A stretch of 64,000 bases of DNA, from the NCBI GenBank assembly GCA_947493145.1, contig CANLPZ010000001.1:930001-994000 (forward strand), in the 5' to 3' direction. This document shows positions 7,830 through 17,248 of the stretch, piece after piece. A model generated the notes under the pieces. It saw only the letters and a list, made by a program, of their open reading frames with translations, was not told the origin of the DNA and ran no database searches. A program made the position numbers and the translations under genes. Position 1 is the first letter of the stretch; the number at the start of each line of letters is the position of its first letter. Origin of the DNA: an uncultured Paracoccaceae bacterium. GTDB taxonomy: Bacteria > Pseudomonadota > Alphaproteobacteria > Rhodobacterales > Rhodobacteraceae.

Positions 7830-8825
7830 ATGACTTTGATGAAATCACTACTTGGCGCTGCAGCTGCCGTTGCTTTGACAGCCGGTGCTGCGTCTGCTGA
7901 GCCAGCACTTGTGTTCGACCTTGGCGGCAAGTTCGACAAATCATTTAACGAATCTGCATACAACGGCGCGAAACGTTGGGCGGACGAAACTGGCGGCACA
8001 TTCCGCGAAATCGAACTGCAATCAGACGCACAGCGTGAACAAGCGCTACGCCGTTTTGCTGAATCAGGCGCAAACCCAATCGTGATGGCGGGTTTCGCAT
8101 TTGCCACGGCTTTGGGCGAAGTTGCAGGCGACTATCCTGACACAAAGTTTGCAATCATCGACATGGTTGTTGACGCGCCAAACGTCCGTTCCGTTGTCTT
8201 TAACGAACACGAAGGATCATACCTTGTTGGTATGCTTGCCGCGCAAGCGTCTGAATCAGGAACAGTTTCATTCGTTGGCGGCATGGACATCCCATTGATC
8301 CGCCGTTTCGCATGTGGCTACGCACAGGGTGCGAAGGCCGTGAACCCTGATATCAACGTTGTTTCAAACATGACAGGTACAACACCAACAGCATGGAACG
8401 ACCCGGTTAAAGGTTCTGAGCTGACCAAAGCGCAAATCAGCCAAGGATCTGACGTTGTATTCGCAGCGGCAGGTGGTACAGGCGTTGGTGTTCTACAAAC
8501 AGCCGCAGACGAAGGCATCTTGTCTATCGGTGTGGACAGCAACCAAAACTACCTACACCCAGGTAAAGTTCTGACATCTATGATGAAACGTGTCGACAAC
8601 GCTGTATACGACGCCTTGACTGCTGGTGCTGACTTGGAAACTGGTTTCAACGTTATGGGGCTTTCAAACGAAGGTGTCGGTTACGCAATCGACGAAAATA
8701 ACGCGTCATTGATTTCTGCGGAAATGACAGAAGCCGTTGAAGCCGCCAAAGTTAAAATCGTCTCAGGTGAGATCGCTGTTCACGACTATATGTCTGACGA
8801 GACTTGCCCAGCTTTGACATTCTAA
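7830..8825 (+). CDS. BMP family ABC transporter substrate-binding protein (nucleoside type)
   Basis: The 331-residue periplasmic binding protein has an N-terminal signal peptide (MTLMKSLLGAAAAVALTAGA ending ASA, mature start near EPALVFDLG). The family pattern LGGKFDKSFNESAYNGA is the BMP/PnrA signature. Members bind purine nucleosides in the characterised bacterial examples. There is no lipobox Cys, so the protein is soluble in the periplasm rather than a lipoprotein as in spirochaetes. The ATG at 7830 has GGGAGAG upstream and begins the signal peptide; the longer frame from 7695 is leader. The gene heads an operon with its ATPase and permeases and is followed by a hairpin that probably keeps binding protein in excess. 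The substrate is inferred, not shown. Confidence 0.9.
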   Translation: MTLMKSLLGAAAAVALTAGAASAEPALVFDLGGKFDKSFNESAYNGAKRWADETGGTFREIELQSDAQREQALRRFAESGANPIVMAGFAFATALGEVAGDYPDTKFAIIDMVVDAPNVRSVVFNEHEGSYLVGMLAAQASESGTVSFVGGMDIPLIRRFACGYAQGAKAVNPDINVVSNMTGTTPTAWNDPVKGSELTKAQISQGSDVVFAAAGGTGVGVLQTAADEGILSIGVDSNQNYLHPGKVLTSMMKRVDNAVYDALTAGADLETGFNVMGLSNEGVGYAIDENNASLISAEMTEAVEAAKVKIVSGEIAVHDYMSDETCPALTF

Positions 8826-8844
8826 GCGGCGCTTTGTGACTATG

Positions 8845-8875
8845 GCCGCGTCCCGTAATCGGGGCGCGGCTTTTT
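8845..8875 (+). terminator. Intrinsic terminator or attenuator inside the BMP operon
   Basis: GCCGCGTCCC (8845-8854) pairs with GGGGCGCGGC (8861-8870, one G-T wobble) and is followed by five T. It sits between the binding protein and the downstream transport genes. This placement is typical of partial terminators that favour expression of the binding protein. Confidence 0.82.
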
Positions 8876-8893
8876 AAATATCGGGGGACATTT

Positions 8894-9262
8894 ATGGAAA
8901 ATGCATTGAACACGTTTTTCGGCGCGTGGAGTGAAACAGACGCAAACACGCGATTGTCGATGATACGCGACGCCTGTTCCAGCGAAGCCGTATATTCGGA
9001 CCCTCGAAGCGGAACCACCCTAACATCTTTGTCCGACATCGCTGACTATGTCGGAAATTTCAGCGCAAATGCCCCTGGATGGACGGCAAAGGTTGTGTCC
9101 TTTGATAACGTCAACGGGTTTGGACGCGCGATCATTGCATTTGGCGGAAAAGGCCCCGATGGATCAGAAATGGTTCAGAACGGCACCTATTTCATGCAAT
9201 CGGATGACAACGGAAAACTAACCTTACTCGCCGGATTTGTCGGCACCGGAGCACAAGAATGA
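8894..9262 (+). CDS. NTF2-like (SnoaL-fold) protein
   Basis: The 122-residue protein starts MENALNTFFGAWSETDANTR and continues with YSDPRSGTTLTSLSDIADYV, the pattern of small NTF2-like proteins (helix, then a YxDP turn, then a curved sheet). No signal peptide is visible, so it is cytoplasmic. The function is unknown: the fold is used by isomerases, hydrolases and plain ligand binders. The gene lies between the binding protein and the ATPase, and its stop overlaps the ATPase start (ATGA), so it is translated as part of the transporter operon. It may act on, or sense, the imported compound. The ATG has GGGGGAC upstream. Confidence 0.75.
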   Translation: MENALNTFFGAWSETDANTRLSMIRDACSSEAVYSDPRSGTTLTSLSDIADYVGNFSANAPGWTAKVVSFDNVNGFGRAIIAFGGKGPDGSEMVQNGTYFMQSDDNGKLTLLAGFVGTGAQE

Positions 9263-10794
9263 CGCAAGCCCCTGCTCTTGAGTTAAAAGGAATTTCTAAA
9301 TCCTTTGGCCCTGTTCAAGCGAACAAAGATATCTCTATTTCCGTTCAACCCGGAACCGTTCACGGCATTATTGGTGAAAACGGGGCTGGAAAGTCCACGT
9401 TAATGTCGATCCTTTATGGGTTCTACAAAGCAGACGCCGGTGAAATCTTTATCAGCGGACAGAAAACGCAAATTCCGGACAGCCAAGCAGCCATCAGTGC
9501 CGGAATTGGCATGGTGTTTCAGCATTTCAAATTGGTGGAAAATTTCACCGTATTGGAAAACGTCGTATTGGGCGCAGAAGACGGCGCTATGTTGCGTCCG
9601 TCACTGGCCAAAGCGCGAAAATTGCTGACCAAATTGGCGGATGAATATGAACTGAATGTCGATCCAGACGCAAAGATCGAAGACCTAGGCGTTGGGATGC
9701 AACAACGGGTCGAGATCCTGAAAGCCCTTTACCGACAGGCTGACATTCTGATCTTGGATGAACCAACCGGCGTGTTAACGCCCGCCGAAGCCGACCACCT
9801 GTTCCGTATCTTGGAAAATCTGCGTGCCGAAGGAAAAACAATTATCCTGATTACGCATAAACTGCGCGAAATCATGGAAATCACCGACACCGTCAGCGTA
9901 ATGCGACGTGGCGAAATGACAGCTACCGTCAAAACCAGCGACACCAGCCCAGAAGAGCTTGCTGAGCTTATGGTCGGCCGCAAAGTGCTGTTACGCGTTG
10001 ACAAAAAACCCGCGGAGCCTGGTGTTCCTGTGCTTGAAATCGCAAACTTAACTATGGTCGACAGCGATGGCGTGACCCGCGTTAAAGGGATCGACCTGAA
10101 TGTACGTGCGGGCGAAGTTGTCGGCATTGCCGGCGTTGCCGGCAATGGCCAGTCTGAATTGCTCGAGGTATTGGGTGGCTATGCGACCGCGACTGGAACA
10201 ATCCGACTGAATGGCGAAGAGCTCGACCTGACCGGCAAACATTCCGACGGTCAATCGCGACGGAACAAAGGCATCGCGCACGTGCCAGAAGATCGCCAAC
10301 GCGAGGGGTTGATCATGGATTTCTCGGCCTGGGAAAACACCGCCTTCGGGTACCATCACGATCCAAAGTATCAGCGCAACGCATTGTTTATGGACAATGC
10401 CGCAATCAAAAAAGACACCCAAGAGAAAATGGACCGTTTCGACGTTCGTCCGCCTGATCCCAATTTGGCGGCAAAGAATTTTTCCGGCGGCAACCAGCAA
10501 AAAATTGTTCTGGCCCGCGAAATCGAACGTAATCCAGAATTATTGCTGATTGGTCAGCCAACGCGTGGTGTCGATATTGGTGCGATTGAATTCATCCACC
10601 AACAAATTGTCGCGCTTCGGGATCAAGGCAAAGCGATTTTGCTGGTCTCTGTAGAACTTGAAGAAATCTTAGCCCTCTCTGACCGGATCGCAGTAATGTT
10701 TGACGGCCAAATTATGGGCGAACGCATGCCTGCAGATACAGACGAAAAAGAACTCGGCCTACTCATGGCAGGTGTGACAGAGGGAGCCGCATAA
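9259..10794 (+). CDS. ABC transporter ATP-binding protein with two nucleotide-binding domains
   Basis: The 511-residue ATPase contains two fused ABC domains. The first has Walker A GENGAGKSTLMS, a modified signature LGVGMQQRVEILKAL and Walker B ILILDEPTGVLTPAEAD. The second has the altered Walker A GVAGNGQSELLEVL and signature FSGGNQQKIVLARE, as usual for the second half of sugar/nucleoside importers of the RbsA/NupA/YufO kind. It powers import together with the two permeases that follow. Start and stop overlap both neighbours (ATGA and TAATG). Confidence 0.93.
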   Translation: MTQAPALELKGISKSFGPVQANKDISISVQPGTVHGIIGENGAGKSTLMSILYGFYKADAGEIFISGQKTQIPDSQAAISAGIGMVFQHFKLVENFTVLENVVLGAEDGAMLRPSLAKARKLLTKLADEYELNVDPDAKIEDLGVGMQQRVEILKALYRQADILILDEPTGVLTPAEADHLFRILENLRAEGKTIILITHKLREIMEITDTVSVMRRGEMTATVKTSDTSPEELAELMVGRKVLLRVDKKPAEPGVPVLEIANLTMVDSDGVTRVKGIDLNVRAGEVVGIAGVAGNGQSELLEVLGGYATATGTIRLNGEELDLTGKHSDGQSRRNKGIAHVPEDRQREGLIMDFSAWENTAFGYHHDPKYQRNALFMDNAAIKKDTQEKMDRFDVRPPDPNLAAKNFSGGNQQKIVLAREIERNPELLLIGQPTRGVDIGAIEFIHQQIVALRDQGKAILLVSVELEEILALSDRIAVMFDGQIMGERMPADTDEKELGLLMAGVTEGAA

Positions 10795-11888
10795 TGGAAA
10801 AGATGCCAAAATGGGCGGACGTTGTCCTTGTCCCGATCATCTCGCTTTTGCTCGCAGCAATTTTGTCTGCAATCGTTATCGCCGCCATCGGTGAAAGCCC
10901 GTGGGCCGCATTAAAACTGATGGTCGAAGGTTCCTTAGGATCGACATACGGCTGGGGATATACCCTTTACTACGCCACGAACTTTATGTTCACCGGCCTT
11001 GCCGTCGCAGTCGCTTTTCATGCGCGTATGTTTAACATCGGTGGCGAAGGCCAAGCCGCGCTCGGTGGCTTGGGTGTGGCGCTTGTCTGTATGTTCATCC
11101 CCTTCCCGCACTGGTCCATCGCATTGTTGGTCGCGGCCATCGCAGCGGGGCTTTTTGGGGCCGTATGGGCCGCAATTCCTGCTTATCTTCAGGCGCGGCG
11201 CGGCAGTCACATCGTGATTACCACAATCATGTTCAACTTCATTGCATCCGCCTTGTTGAACTTCCTTTTGATCGGTGCGCTGAAACCAAAAGGATCGATG
11301 GAACCCGCCACTGGAAAATTCCCTGAAACCACACATCTGCCAACGCTTCACGACATCTTGGGCGTGATTGGTATACCATTTTCCAAAGCGGCCCCCGTAA
11401 ACGTCAGCTTTATCATCGCCATTTTGGCCTGTGTTGTGGTTTGGGCGCTGATTTGGAAAACCCGATTGGGACTTGAAATTCGGTCCTATGGCGAATCTGA
11501 ACCGGGTGCGAAATACGCCGGTATTTCACCGTTCAAAATCATTATGATTTCCATGTTTATCTCTGGCGGATTGGCGGGAATGATGGCGATCAATAACGTC
11601 ATGGGCGAAGCAGAACGATTGGTGCTAAACAGCGTCGAAGGCGCAGGATTTATCGGGATCGCCGTTGCCTTGATGGGGCGGTCACATCCATTTGGTGTTT
11701 TCCTTGCCGCGATCCTATTTGGGTTCTTGTACCAAGGCGGTGCGGAGCTTGCCCTTTGGACATCGATCCCACGTGAATTAATCATCGTTATCCAAGCCTT
11801 GGTGATCCTGTTCACCGGCGCATTGGATAACATGGTCCGAACGCCGCTTGAGGCGGTTTTCCTAAGCCTGCGCAAGAAGGGTGCTTGA
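10794..11888 (+). CDS. ABC transporter permease, nucleoside type (first subunit)
   Basis: The 364-residue protein has about eight to ten transmembrane segments. The central segment FHARMFNIGGEGQAALGGLG matches the conserved loop of the branched-chain/sugar/nucleoside permease family (BPD_transp_2). It would form half of the inner-membrane channel. The start overlaps the ATPase stop and the next permease follows after three bases. The order binding protein, ATPase, large permease, small permease matches known purine nucleoside importers. Confidence 0.92.
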   Translation: MEKMPKWADVVLVPIISLLLAAILSAIVIAAIGESPWAALKLMVEGSLGSTYGWGYTLYYATNFMFTGLAVAVAFHARMFNIGGEGQAALGGLGVALVCMFIPFPHWSIALLVAAIAAGLFGAVWAAIPAYLQARRGSHIVITTIMFNFIASALLNFLLIGALKPKGSMEPATGKFPETTHLPTLHDILGVIGIPFSKAAPVNVSFIIAILACVVVWALIWKTRLGLEIRSYGESEPGAKYAGISPFKIIMISMFISGGLAGMMAINNVMGEAERLVLNSVEGAGFIGIAVALMGRSHPFGVFLAAILFGFLYQGGAELALWTSIPRELIIVIQALVILFTGALDNMVRTPLEAVFLSLRKKGA

Positions 11889-11891
11889 TCC

Positions 11892-12794
11892 ATGGAATCT
11901 TTAACAATCCTATTGGAAGTCTTTAACAGCTCACTTCGTCTTGCAACGCCATTGCTTTTGGCCTGTTTGGCGGGCCTCTTTTCCGAACGAGCGGGTATTT
12001 TTGACATCGGGCTAGAGGGAAAAATGCTGGCGGCTGCGTTCTTTTCCGCAGCAATCGCAGCAGTCACAGGGTCGGTTTGGATCGGACTGCTCGCAGGGAT
12101 TGGCGCGTCGCTCGCCTTGGCGGGTATTCATGGGTTGGCCTCCATTACTTTCCGCGGCGACCAATTGATTTCCGGCGTCGCCATTAACTTTCTCGCCGCT
12201 GGATTGACCGTATTGATCGCCCAAAGCTGGTTCCAACAAGGTGGCCGTACACCCTCGCTTGGCGACGGTGCGCGTTTTGGCCCCCTCGGCAGCCAGATAT
12301 TCATCTATGTGGCCTTAATGACAGTCCCTGCATCGTGGTGGGTTCTGTTTCGAACGCGGTTCGGTCTGCGTCTTCGAGCGGTTGGTGAAAACCCAGCAGC
12401 TGTGGACACGGCAGGCGTCAACGTCGTCCGCCTTCGCTTTGCCGCTGTTGCCATTTGTGGTGTCTTGTGTGGCATTGCAGGTGCGTATCTGTCCACGGCA
12501 TTGCAAGCGGGGTTTGTGAAGGATATGACAGCAGGCCGCGGCTTTATCGCATTGGCGGCGCTTATCTTTGCCAAATGGCGACCATGGCATGCGCTTGGGG
12601 CGTGTTTCTTGTTCGGGTTCTTGCAAGCCATTTCATTGCGTCCAGACCTCATCGAAGCCGTCATCGGTTTCAAAGTCCAAGTCCAATTGCTCGATGCGCT
12701 ACCGTACATCCTTACAGTTGTTATCTTGGCCGGATTTGTAGGGTCTGCCATTCCACCGCGTGCCGGTGGTGCACCTTATGTGAAGGAACGTTAA
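11892..12794 (+). CDS. ABC transporter permease, nucleoside type (second subunit)
   Basis: The 300-residue polytopic protein has the family loop FSERAGIFDIGLEGKMLAAA near residue 30-50, the counterpart of the FNIGGEGQ loop in the first permease. The two presumably form a heterodimer. The start is an ATG three bases after the first permease. A run of about 100 bases with no clear terminator separates it from the TauE/SafE gene. Confidence 0.92.
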   Translation: MESLTILLEVFNSSLRLATPLLLACLAGLFSERAGIFDIGLEGKMLAAAFFSAAIAAVTGSVWIGLLAGIGASLALAGIHGLASITFRGDQLISGVAINFLAAGLTVLIAQSWFQQGGRTPSLGDGARFGPLGSQIFIYVALMTVPASWWVLFRTRFGLRLRAVGENPAAVDTAGVNVVRLRFAAVAICGVLCGIAGAYLSTALQAGFVKDMTAGRGFIALAALIFAKWRPWHALGACFLFGFLQAISLRPDLIEAVIGFKVQVQLLDALPYILTVVILAGFVGSAIPPRAGGAPYVKER

Positions 12795-12894
12795 GCTCGC
12801 AACCTTGCAACTCGTTTGAAAATGTCGCATCTGGTCGTATCACACATAATTTCGTGCGCTTGTCGCACTGCTTATTCGTGGACTCGTTAGCGCC

Positions 12895-13809
12895 ATGCAA
12901 ATTTATCTTCCTATTGCCGAGGTTTCGGTAAACGCGTTCCTTTTACTTGGGCTCGGCGGAATGGTCGGTATTTTGTCCGGTATGTTTGGGGTTGGCGGTG
13001 GCTTCCTAATGACACCCTTGTTGTTCTTTATCGGCATCCCCCCCGCCGTCGCGGTTGCGACCGAAGCCAACCAAATTGTCGCCTCGTCCTTTTCAGGTGT
13101 GCTTGCCCATGTAAAACGACGAACGGTCGATTTCAAAATGGGGACCGTGCTGCTGACAGGAGGGTTAATCGGGGCCGCTGTTGGTGTTGTGGTTTTCAAC
13201 TATCTAAAGGCCGCAGGCCAAGTCGATTTGCTGGTCAAGCTTTGTTACGTTGTCTTTCTTGGCATAATTGGCAGCTTGATGTTTATCGAAAGTCTGAAAG
13301 CGCTGCGACATTCACGAAATGGCGCAGTCGCTCCAAAGCGTCGCAAACACAATTGGGTCCACAACCTGCCATTCAAAATGAAATTCCGTGTTTCTGGGCT
13401 GTATATCTCTGCAATCCCGCCGCTGTTGGTCGGCGTCAGCGTCGGCGTTTTGGCCGCGATTATGGGGGTCGGTGGCGGATTTATCATGGTGCCTGCGATG
13501 ATTTATCTTTTGGGAATGCCCACAAAAGTGGTGATTGGGACCTCTTTGTTTCAGATCATTTTCGTGACCGGTTTCACCACCTTGCTACACGCGACGACCA
13601 ACTTTACCGTCGACATTGCGTTGGCCGTACTTTTGTTGATCGGTGGCGTTGTTGGCGCACAAATCGGAACGCGTATTGGCGTAAAAATGAAAGCCGAACA
13701 GCTGCGCATTCTTTTGGCGATGCTGGTGATTGCCGTTTGTGCGAAGCTCGCTCTTGATCTGCTGATCCAGCCGTCAGAGCTGTATTCGATCGGCGCGGGG
13801 GGACATTAA
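12895..13809 (+). CDS. TauE/SafE (TSUP) family membrane transporter
   Basis: The 304-residue protein has about eight transmembrane segments and the TSUP duplication: the motif GMFGVGGGFLMTPLLFFIGI in the first half is repeated as AIMGVGGGFIMVPAMIYLLG in the second. Family members export sulfite, sulfoacetate or related organic anions, or take up such compounds; the substrate here is not known. The start at 12895 gives a complete first helix. The stop overlaps the start of the next gene (TAATG), so the two are coupled. The link to the upstream nucleoside operon is only proximity. Confidence 0.88.
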   Translation: MQIYLPIAEVSVNAFLLLGLGGMVGILSGMFGVGGGFLMTPLLFFIGIPPAVAVATEANQIVASSFSGVLAHVKRRTVDFKMGTVLLTGGLIGAAVGVVVFNYLKAAGQVDLLVKLCYVVFLGIIGSLMFIESLKALRHSRNGAVAPKRRKHNWVHNLPFKMKFRVSGLYISAIPPLLVGVSVGVLAAIMGVGGGFIMVPAMIYLLGMPTKVVIGTSLFQIIFVTGFTTLLHATTNFTVDIALAVLLLIGGVVGAQIGTRIGVKMKAEQLRILLAMLVIAVCAKLALDLLIQPSELYSIGAGGH

Positions 13810-14567
13810 TGTTTATCCGCTTACTCGCCTTTTTGTGCCTCGTATCCATCCCGGTGACTGCCGAAGAAGTCGTCATCGGACTAAGCCAAAATGAGGTTGC
13901 CATCACCGCGACCTTTGATGGCGATGATATCCTTGTTTTCGGGGCGGTAAAACGCGAAGACGCAATCGATACGGAAAACCCATTACAAGTTGTGATTTCC
14001 GTTGCCGGCCCTTCAAAACCAATCACCGTGCGCCGCAAAGAACGCCGTTTTGGATTGTGGGTTAACACAGATGCAGTCGATGTTGACGAGGCCCCCAGTT
14101 TTTACGCCGTTGCCACATCTGCACCGATTGAAGATGTCTTGTCAGAGGTCGATGACCTGCGTCATCGGATCACGATCCCACGCGCGATCCGTTCGGTTGG
14201 CGCCCCCATGAACGTTGAAGACCCCGAAAATTTCACCGAAGCTCTTATTCGTGTTCGCGAAAAAAATAACCTTTATCAAACAAATATCGGTGGCGTTGGT
14301 TTCGACCAGCAAACGTTGTTTCGGTCCTATTTCGAATTGCCTTCAAATCTGACCGAAGGCGAATACGAAACCCGTATTTTCCTGACGCGTGATGGATCCG
14401 TTGTCAGCGACTATGCGACCACAATTTCGGTAAAAAAAGTAGGACTTGAACGGTTCTTGTACAACCTCGCCCATACAAAGCCGTTAATTTACGGTCTGAT
14501 GTCTTTGGCAATTGCGATTTTTGCAGGTTGGGGCGCTTCGGCGATATTCCAAGCGTTCCGACGTTAA
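13809..14567 (+). CDS. TIGR02186 family protein, exported domain with one C-terminal membrane anchor
   Basis: The 252-residue protein has an N-terminal signal peptide (MFIRLLAFLCLVSIPVTA). The large soluble part begins EEVVIGLSQNEVAITATFDG, and there is one transmembrane helix near the C terminus (LIYGLMSLAIAIFAGWGASA). It is the alphaproteobacterial family that I recognise as TIGR02186. The bulk would face the periplasm. It is translationally coupled to the TauE/SafE transporter, a pairing I recall as common in Rhodobacterales, so it may be an accessory subunit. No biochemical function is known to me. A short gap precedes the convergent complex I gene. Confidence 0.82.
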   Translation: MFIRLLAFLCLVSIPVTAEEVVIGLSQNEVAITATFDGDDILVFGAVKREDAIDTENPLQVVISVAGPSKPITVRRKERRFGLWVNTDAVDVDEAPSFYAVATSAPIEDVLSEVDDLRHRITIPRAIRSVGAPMNVEDPENFTEALIRVREKNNLYQTNIGGVGFDQQTLFRSYFELPSNLTEGEYETRIFLTRDGSVVSDYATTISVKKVGLERFLYNLAHTKPLIYGLMSLAIAIFAGWGASAIFQAFRR

Positions 14568-14573
14568 CGCCGC

Positions 14574-14885
14574 TTAGTGTGTCCAAGCACCACGACGGTT
14601 TGTCGCGAAGTTTTCGCCGTAACCACCGCTACGAATGTTCGCTTTGCGTTTTTTAGGCTCTTGTACGATGTAATCGAGACCTTTGTCTGTCGCGTATTCG
14701 ACAGCAGCTTCTTTGCTGTCAAACTTCAATTTGACTTGCGATTGCGTGTCAGACGATGATGTCCAGCCCATCAAAGGATCAACAGAACGCGCCTCAGCCG
14801 GAGCAAATTCCAAAACCCAATGTTTCGTCTTTGCTGACCCAGACGACATTGCGGTTTTTGCTGGCTGGTAAATACGGGCGCGCAT
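14574..14885 (-). CDS. ETC complex I subunit, NDUFS4-like accessory protein
   Basis: The 103-residue protein starts [20 protein letters not shown] and contains [19 protein letters not shown] followed by the [19 protein letters not shown] segment, the pattern of the mitochondrial 18-kDa subunit NDUFS4. Alphaproteobacteria carry it as an accessory subunit of NADH:ubiquinone oxidoreductase; it stabilises the peripheral arm. I chose the start at 14885 because GGAGAA lies just upstream and the family starts with MRARIY; the frame from 14903 adds six residues. The gene is solitary here, away from the nuo operon, as is common. Confidence 0.9.
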   Translation of the reverse strand: MRARIYQPAKTAMSSGSAKTKHWVLEFAPAEARSVDPLMGWTSSSDTQSQVKLKFDSKEAAVEYATDKGLDYIVQEPKKRKANIRSGGYGENFATNRRGAWTH

Positions 14886-15021
14886 AGGATTCTCCGGTTC
14901 CACTTTGCGTTCTTATCGCGAAAATCCGCGCGCGTGACAAGTCTGCGGCGCACACATGTACGATACGCCCTTGAACAAGAACAAAAAGGGATCAAATATA
15001 GGGCGTCGACAGGGGGTAAAC

Positions 15022-17196
15022 ATGTCTGAACCAGAAACATTTCTGCAAAACCCAGCGGAAGACGTCCGTACGCGGATCAAGCTCGAGGGCGGCAAAAAAT
15101 TCGTCATGCAAACCGAATTTGAACCCGCTGGGGACCAGCCCACTGCAATCGCAGAGTTATGCCAAGGGATCAGCGATGGTGATCGTGATCAGGTCCTGCT
15201 GGGGGCAACCGGAACTGGTAAGACCTTTACCATGGCAAAGGTGATCGAACAGACCCAACGCCCTGCGATTATTTTGGCCCCGAACAAAACACTGGCCGCG
15301 CAGCTTTATGGCGAATTCAAAGGGTTCTTTCCAGACAACGCCGTCGAATATTTCGTGTCGTTCTACGATTATTACCAACCCGAAGCCTACGTACCGCGGT
15401 CTGACACATTTATTGAAAAAGAAAGCCAGATTAACGAACAGATTGACCGCATGCGCCACTCTGCGACGCGGGCGCTTTTGGAACGCGATGACGTGATTAT
15501 CATTGCATCGGTGTCTTGTATCTACGGGATCGGCGCGGTTGAAACCTATGGCGCGATGACCCAAGATTTGGAAGTCGGCAAAGACTACGAACAACGCCAA
15601 GTCATTGGCGATTTGGTGGCCCAACAATACCGACGCAATGACGCCGCGTTTCAACGTGGGTCATTTCGTGTGCGTGGCGACGCCTTGGAAATTTTTCCAG
15701 CACACCTTGAAGACCGCGCATGGCGGTTGTCATTCTTTGGCGAAGAACTGGAAAGCATCACCGAATTCGACCCGTTGACGGGCGAAAAGACTGATACCTT
15801 TGAAAAGGTTCGTGTTTATGCCAATTCCCACTATGTAACCCCGCAGCCAACAATGAAGCAGGCGATCATCGGGATCAAAAAAGAGTTAAAAGAACGGCTG
15901 TCTCAATTGGTAAACGAAGGAAAGTTGTTAGAAGCGCAGCGCCTTGAACAACGCTGTAATTTTGACGTCGAAATGTTGGAAGCCACCGGCGTTTGTAACG
16001 GGATTGAAAATTATTCGCGTTACCTCACCGGCCGCGCTCCAGGTGAACCGCCCCCCACCCTGTTCGAATTCATTCCCGACAATGCGATTGTATTTGCCGA
16101 TGAAAGCCATGTCAGTATTCCACAAATCGGCGGCATGTATCGCGGTGACTACCGCCGGAAATTCACATTAGCCGAACATGGATTCCGTTTACCGTCTTGC
16201 ATGGACAACCGCCCGCTGAAATTCGACGAATGGGACGCAATGCGCCCGCAAACTGTTTGTGTATCCGCGACGCCCTCATCATGGGAAATGGAACAATCCG
16301 GCGGCGTATTTGCGGAACAGATCATTCGTCCAACTGGTCTTTTGGACCCTGAAATCGAAATTCGCCCCGTCGACATGCAGGTTGATGACCTGCTGGACGA
16401 GGTTCGCAAGGTTACCAACGCTGGCTATCGCACGCTTGTGACGACACTGACAAAACGGATGTCGGAAGACCTGACCGAATACATGCACGAACAAGGTATC
16501 CGCGTGCGTTACATGCACTCTGATATCGATACGATCGAACGGATCGAAATTCTGCGCGATCTGCGTCTAGGGGCGTTTGATGTGCTTATCGGGATCAACC
16601 TTTTGCGCGAGGGATTGGATATTCCGGAATGTGGTTTGGTCGCGATTTTGGATGCGGATAAAGAAGGGTTCTTGCGGTCTGAAACCTCGCTTGTGCAAAC
16701 CATCGGACGTGCGGCGCGAAACGCTGATGGCCGCGTTATCATGTATGCGGACAAAATCACCGGATCGATGGAACGCGCGATGCGCGAGACCAGCCGACGC
16801 CGCGAAAAACAAATGGCGTATAACGTGGAACACGGCATTACACCGGCAACGGTGAAAAAGAACGTCGAAGATATTTTGGCAGGGCTGTACAAAGGTGACG
16901 TCGACATGAACCGCGTCACCGCAAAAGTCGATAAACCGTTGGTCGGTGCCAATTTGCAGGCGCATTTGGACGGGCTTCGCGCCGACATGCGTAAAGCGGC
17001 GGAAAACCTTGAGTTCGAAGAAGCCGCTCGCCTGCGCGACGAGGTCAAGCGTCTGGAAGACGTCGATCTGGCCGTTGCCGCCGATCCGCTGGCCCGTCAG
17101 GCGGCCGTTGCTGCGGCGTCTGAGGCGGGTGGCCGTTCAACAGCTGGGCGCGGTGGAACACGGGCGAAAAAGGGCAAGTCGCAGAGGACGTTTTGA
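15022..17196 (+). CDS. uvrB: UvrABC system protein B
   Basis: The 724-residue nucleotide excision repair helicase has Walker [18 protein letters not shown], the beta-hairpin region [20 protein letters not shown] that inserts between DNA strands, the DEAD-like box [10 protein letters not shown], helicase motif VI near QTIGRAARN and a C-terminal UVR motif ([16 protein letters not shown]) that binds UvrC. UvrB verifies damage delivered by UvrA and loads UvrC. The start at 15022 is preceded by AGGGGGT; the frame from 14956 is leader. A Gly/Arg-rich tail (residues 700-724) is an ordinary extension. Confidence 0.97.
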   Translation: MSEPETFLQNPAEDVRTRIKLEGGKKFVMQTEFEPAGDQPTAIAELCQGISDGDRDQVLLGATGTGKTFTMAKVIEQTQRPAIILAPNKTLAAQLYGEFKGFFPDNAVEYFVSFYDYYQPEAYVPRSDTFIEKESQINEQIDRMRHSATRALLERDDVIIIASVSCIYGIGAVETYGAMTQDLEVGKDYEQRQVIGDLVAQQYRRNDAAFQRGSFRVRGDALEIFPAHLEDRAWRLSFFGEELESITEFDPLTGEKTDTFEKVRVYANSHYVTPQPTMKQAIIGIKKELKERLSQLVNEGKLLEAQRLEQRCNFDVEMLEATGVCNGIENYSRYLTGRAPGEPPPTLFEFIPDNAIVFADESHVSIPQIGGMYRGDYRRKFTLAEHGFRLPSCMDNRPLKFDEWDAMRPQTVCVSATPSSWEMEQSGGVFAEQIIRPTGLLDPEIEIRPVDMQVDDLLDEVRKVTNAGYRTLVTTLTKRMSEDLTEYMHEQGIRVRYMHSDIDTIERIEILRDLRLGAFDVLIGINLLREGLDIPECGLVAILDADKEGFLRSETSLVQTIGRAARNADGRVIMYADKITGSMERAMRETSRRREKQMAYNVEHGITPATVKKNVEDILAGLYKGDVDMNRVTAKVDKPLVGANLQAHLDGLRADMRKAAENLEFEEAARLRDEVKRLEDVDLAVAADPLARQAAVAAASEAGGRSTAGRGGTRAKKGKSQRTF

Positions 17197-17248
17197 GCAG
17201 AGGAATTATATACACACTTCGTTAACCGACATATGCGAGGTGTGCTGC

